Assembly (NCBI GenBank): GCA_019237435.1
Contig: JAFAHB010000044.1
Location: forward strand, 1-17,155
Origin: Vulcanimicrobiota bacterium
Lineage (GTDB): Bacteria > Vulcanimicrobiota > Vulcanimicrobiia > Vulcanimicrobiales > Vulcanimicrobiaceae
DNA length: 17,155 nucleotides
Direction: 5' to 3'
The position numbers were made by a program, and so were the translations under genes. Each line of letters opens with the position of its first letter. The stretch's first letter is position 1. Below are positions 14,502 through 17,155 of the stretch, in pieces. The notes beneath the pieces are model-generated. The model worked only from the letters and a program-made list of their open reading frames with translations, made no database searches and was not told the origin of the DNA.

Positions 14502-15589
14502 AGTACGAACGAATCGCCAACGCGCCGTTCTTCAAGCGGTTCGTCAGGCGGAGGCTCTTCGAGCGCGGCTCGGTTTTTAGCCGCCTGCTGCTGCTCTGGT
14601 TCGGGGCCCGCGGCACGATGCAACGCTTGCCGCGTACGCCCGAAAGCGTCAAGCAATCGCCGCTCTACAACCAGTGGTGGTATTACAGCTTCGAACTGGC
14701 TCCCGGAGTCTCGACGTCCTCGTCCTTCGCGCCGGACTTTCCGTTGCTGCCGCGCATGCTGCTGCGCAACAGCGACCTAAGCGGTTGCGACGCGCTCGAC
14801 ATCGGCAGCGTCGAAGGGTTGATGCCGGTCCTGATGTGCCGTCAAGGCGCGCGCAACGTCGTCGCTACGAACCCTCACCTGTATAACTATCAAAAGATGC
14901 AGGCCGTCCGTAAACTCTACGGCGTCGACTTTAAGTTCTTGCAAATTGGGTCGTTGTACGACTTGAGCTCCAAGGTCCGCGGCGGCTTCGACCTAATCAA
15001 TCTTTCCGGCGTGCTCTATCACGTGTACTCGCCGATGCACGCGCTCGCCGGGCTCCGGCCGCTGCTGAAGAAGAACGGCCTGATGATCGCCTCGACGAAC
15101 GTCGTGAACCGGTTCGATTATGCCATGGAGTTCAACGATCGTGGAAAGCTCCAGAGGGAAGCCACGACGTTCTGGTATCCCTCGATTCCGCTCTTCGATT
15201 ATCTGCTGCGGTACTTCAAGTTGCTTCCGATCGATTGCCTGTACCATCCATACGGCTCGGACGATTCCGTTCGCTTTACGCAAGGCTTCGAGTCGGGCTA
15301 TTTGGGCGTCGTATGCCGCGCGACCGAAGACCCGGCGTTCGAACCCGACGATACCTGGGCGCGTGATTCGATCGACGACTCGTACGAGACTATCTTGTTG
15401 TGGGACCAAGAACGGCAGCGCAATCAGCCCGTTTCGACGATCGGCTATCGCGCGAAACCCGCGGCGCATCTGTGGCGGGAGGACGGACGATCGATTGACC
15501 TCTGGAAGGCGGTGCAGGAGCTCTCGCCCGTTCGCACCGTGAGCCGGTCGCAGGACGCGCACACGCTGTTGCTTTCAGATCGCGTGTAG
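14498..15589 (+). CDS. SAM-dependent methyltransferase, CmoB-like class I fold
   Basis: This 363-residue protein has a class I methyltransferase core in the middle: LDIGSVEGLMPVLMCRQGARNVVATN (motif I, about 105-130), LYDLSSKVRGGFDLINLSGVLYHVYSPMHALAGLRPLLKKNGLM. The GVLYH segment and the order of motifs are close to the CmoB/DUF1698 type. An extended N-terminal part (Arg-rich, then QWWYYSFELAPGVSTSSSFAP) and a C-terminal part of about 140 residues carry no motif I can name. CmoB makes a tRNA wobble modification from carboxy-SAM, but this protein is longer, and its context (aminotransferase, SRPBCC, reductase) suggests a small molecule or lipid substrate. Start: ATGA overlap with the gene before, with a purine-rich GGAGGGAGAGAGG about 10 bases upstream. 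Confidence 0.82.
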   Translation: MKYERIANAPFFKRFVRRRLFERGSVFSRLLLLWFGARGTMQRLPRTPESVKQSPLYNQWWYYSFELAPGVSTSSSFAPDFPLLPRMLLRNSDLSGCDALDIGSVEGLMPVLMCRQGARNVVATNPHLYNYQKMQAVRKLYGVDFKFLQIGSLYDLSSKVRGGFDLINLSGVLYHVYSPMHALAGLRPLLKKNGLMIASTNVVNRFDYAMEFNDRGKLQREATTFWYPSIPLFDYLLRYFKLLPIDCLYHPYGSDDSVRFTQGFESGYLGVVCRATEDPAFEPDDTWARDSIDDSYETILLWDQERQRNQPVSTIGYRAKPAAHLWREDGRSIDLWKAVQELSPVRTVSRSQDAHTLLLSDRV

Positions 15590-15599
15590 CGAGGTCGCA

Positions 15600-16742
15600 G
15601 TGAATCGCTTCTGCTTCGTCATCCACCCTCTCTCGTTCGACGATATCGCGCGCTACGAGCCGGGGGCGAAGGGCAAGGGCGAGGCAATCCTGCGCAAGAT
15701 CATGGAGTGGATGCCGTCGTATGCGGCCGTTCACGTCACCGGCGTGCGCACGCCGGACGGACGGGAAACCGAAGGATGGTTCGTCGCGGCGCCGCTTTTG
15801 CCGCAGCAGCTCGTCGAGTTTCCGCGTGAAGAAGTCTATCGGCGAGTCGTACGCGCGATCGAGATCGGCGCCGAGTTGGGCGCGCAGGTTGCAGGGCTGG
15901 GCGCCTTCACCGCCGTCGTCGGAGACGCGGGCATTACCATCAACGAGCGCTCGCCGATTCCGGTGACGACCGGCAACTCACTCACGATCGCCGCGGGCGT
16001 TGCGAGCCTCTTTCGCGGTGCGCACGAGATGGGCGTCGACCCGTCGGCTTCGACCGCCGTGGTGATCGGCGCGACCGGATCCATCGGAAGTGCGTGCGCT
16101 CGGCTGATCGCGCCGAAGGTCGCTCGTATCGTGCTGGTCGCGCGCAACGAAACCCGGTTGCGCAACTTTCATCGGCAGTTTGCCGCCGAGATTTCATGCG
16201 ACAGCGAGTACACGACCGACGCTCGGCGCGCGGTGCGCGGAGCCGAGCTCGTGCTGACCGCGACCACTTCGACGCACGACGTCGTCGAGGCTGAAGATTT
16301 GCTGCCCGGCGCGGTGGTCTGCGAGCTTTCGCTTCCGCACGATGTGAGTCGCCGCGTCGCGCAGCGGCGTCCCGACGTCTTAGTGATCGAAGGCGGGAAT
16401 ATGCTCGTGCCCGGCAACCCGCGTTTCGAGCGCGTGCGAGAGCGCGGAACGGACTTCGACTTGAACCTCCCTCCGCGTACGGCATTGGCCTGCATGAGCG
16501 AAACGATGATCCTTGCGCTCGAAGGGCGTCTCGAGCCGTACACGCTCGGCCGGGGCATCAAGCTCGAGCGGATCGTCGAGATTGAAGAAATGGCCGAGAG
16601 CTGCGGCTTTGAGCTTGCCGGAATGCGCGCCTTCGATGCGGCGATCACACCCGAAAAGATCGCAGCAACACGCGAAGCCGCGGCGCGTTCAACTTTCTTA
16701 TTGACTGAGCGAAGCGGAATCCCGAGCGGAGTCGAGGGATGA
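15600..16742 (+). CDS. Acyl-ACP reductase (AAR)-like NAD(P)-dependent oxidoreductase
   Basis: This 380-residue protein resembles cyanobacterial long-chain acyl-ACP reductase, which reduces acyl-ACP to fatty aldehyde. Visible marks: ALGGFTS-like GLGAFTAVV (99-107), TTGNSLT (123-129), a Rossmann loop VVIGATGSIGSACARLI (154-170), LVARN, and LACMSETMILALEG (296-309), whose Cys298 matches the Cys that forms the acyl-enzyme in the cyanobacterial enzyme (FACFAEAMLLEFEG). It is longer than AAR (about 340 residues). The last about 10 residues come from a dispersed DNA repeat. GTG 15600 has GAGG 5 bases upstream, 10 bases after the methyltransferase stop. Its stop overlaps the next gene (ATGA). It may be annotated shikimate dehydrogenase elsewhere because of the shared Rossmann fold. 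Family confidence fairly high, substrate untested. Confidence 0.8.
   Translation: MNRFCFVIHPLSFDDIARYEPGAKGKGEAILRKIMEWMPSYAAVHVTGVRTPDGRETEGWFVAAPLLPQQLVEFPREEVYRRVVRAIEIGAELGAQVAGLGAFTAVVGDAGITINERSPIPVTTGNSLTIAAGVASLFRGAHEMGVDPSASTAVVIGATGSIGSACARLIAPKVARIVLVARNETRLRNFHRQFAAEISCDSEYTTDARRAVRGAELVLTATTSTHDVVEAEDLLPGAVVCELSLPHDVSRRVAQRRPDVLVIEGGNMLVPGNPRFERVRERGTDFDLNLPPRTALACMSETMILALEGRLEPYTLGRGIKLERIVEIEEMAESCGFELAGMRAFDAAITPEKIAATREAAARSTFLLTERSGIPSGVEG
16719..16739 (+). repeat. Short dispersed repeat, copy 2
   Basis: Identical over 21 bases to 6901-6921. It encodes the C-terminal PSGVEG of the AAR-like protein, contains GGAG (16728-16731) 7 bases before the next ATG, and ends on the first base of that ATG. 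A related partial unit, TGAGCGAAGCGGA, lies just before it at about 16706-16718. Confidence 0.8.
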
Positions 16743-17155
16743 AAACCATCGTTTCGGTTTCGCTCGGCTCGAGCAGCCGCGACCATAACGCTCGCGTCAC
16801 GTTCATGGGCGAGGAGCTCGACATTTCGCGCGTCGGCATGGATGGTAAACTCGATGCCGCCATCGCGAAGGTTCGCGAGCTCGATGGCCGTGTTGACGCG
16901 ATTGGGCTCGGCGGGATCGACGTCTACCTCTACGCAGGGCGGCATCGCTACGCGCTGCGCGACGGATTGCGGCTGCTCGAAGCGGCGAAGACGACGCCGG
17001 TCGTCGATGGCAGCGGCTTGAAAAACACCTTGGAGCGCGAGGCGGTGCGATTCATGCGCGAGGAGCTCGCGATGGATCTGCGTGGCCGGCGCGTGCTCAT
17101 GGTCAGCGCGCTCGATCGATTCGGCATGGCGCAGGCTCTCGTCGACGCGGGCGCC
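16739..17155 (+). CDS. 'Quinate 5-dehydrogenase'-annotated family protein, N-terminal part (3' end outside window)
   Basis: 139 codons are visible and the frame runs off the window. The start MKTIVSVSLGSSSRDHNARV, the AIGLGGIDVYLYAGRHRYALRD region, the strongly conserved-looking VVDGSGLKNTLERE (about 95-109) and RVLMVSALDRFGMAQALVDAG match, from memory, a family labelled quinate 5-dehydrogenase in anaerobic Firmicutes and related bacteria. I know of no biochemical proof of that activity, and the classical shikimate/quinate dehydrogenase motifs are not evident here. The ATG overlaps the AAR-like stop (ATGA), so the two are translationally coupled and probably work together. Confidence 0.7.
   Translation, partial: MKTIVSVSLGSSSRDHNARVTFMGEELDISRVGMDGKLDAAIAKVRELDGRVDAIGLGGIDVYLYAGRHRYALRDGLRLLEAAKTTPVVDGSGLKNTLEREAVRFMREELAMDLRGRRVLMVSALDRFGMAQALVDAGA

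Noticed and set aside
14498..15589. Calling the methyltransferase cmoB
   Set aside because: The core is CmoB-like but the protein is longer, has extra N- and C-terminal parts, and there is no cmoA nearby.
16739..17155. Naming the last gene as a true quinate dehydrogenase
   Set aside because: Only the annotation habit supports it. The visible part lacks the recognised shikimate/quinate dehydrogenase motifs, so no gene symbol is given.

Overview
The window is GC-rich, densely coding chromosomal DNA from a bacterium with an outer membrane: the first gene is the barrel end of a TonB-dependent receptor. The mix of a TonB receptor with a lexA/LysM-gene divergon of the Firmicute/Actinobacterial kind, and many ATGA-type gene overlaps, would fit a deep-branching diderm lineage such as Candidatus Eremiobacterota (WPS-2). 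That placement is a guess from gene content; no rRNA or ribosomal protein gene is present to test it. I see no phage, transposase, CRISPR array or tRNA.

Layout. (1) 1-2694: C-terminal part of a TonB-dependent receptor, closed by a strong hairpin terminator. (2) 2736-4356: two exported proteins of unknown function, followed by a short start-less coding stretch (4353-4568). (3) 4584-5679: a divergent SOS module. A small membrane-anchored LysM protein (minus strand) faces lexA (plus strand), and each side has its own near-consensus CGAAC-N4-GTTTG operator. (4) 5633-8181: an orphan PTS EIIC-type membrane protein and a methionine gamma-lyase/aluminium-resistance-type PLP enzyme, overlapping ATGA, with a short dispersed repeat at the junction. 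(5) 8178-8393: a 71-residue unknown protein on the minus strand. (6) 8499-12639: FHA protein, panC, coaBC, coaX and dusB, a tightly packed operon covering four enzymatic steps from pantoate to 4'-phosphopantetheine plus a tRNA dihydrouridine synthase. (7) 12702-17155: a second packed operon: a 19-codon leader ORF, class III aminotransferase, SRPBCC/START-like protein, CmoB-like methyltransferase, a cyanobacterial-type acyl-ACP reductase (AAR) homologue, and the start of a 'quinate 5-dehydrogenase'-annotated protein.

How they work together. PanC makes pantothenate, CoaX phosphorylates it, and CoaBC adds and decarboxylates cysteine. LexA should repress itself and the LysM protein, which has the architecture and position of the SOS division inhibitors YneA (Bacillus) and Rv2719c (Mycobacterium). 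The last operon is the most open question. An enzyme family that reduces acyl-ACP to aldehyde is co-transcribed with an enzyme family that converts aldehydes to amines, plus a hydrophobic-ligand-binding fold and a methyltransferase. This is compatible with an undescribed acyl-derived (possibly amine) metabolite pathway, but that is inference.

Two enzymes lack residues usually regarded as conserved: the CoaC half of CoaBC has Glu where the active-site Cys158 is expected, and CoaX has Ser for the Asp of its DFGTAT motif.
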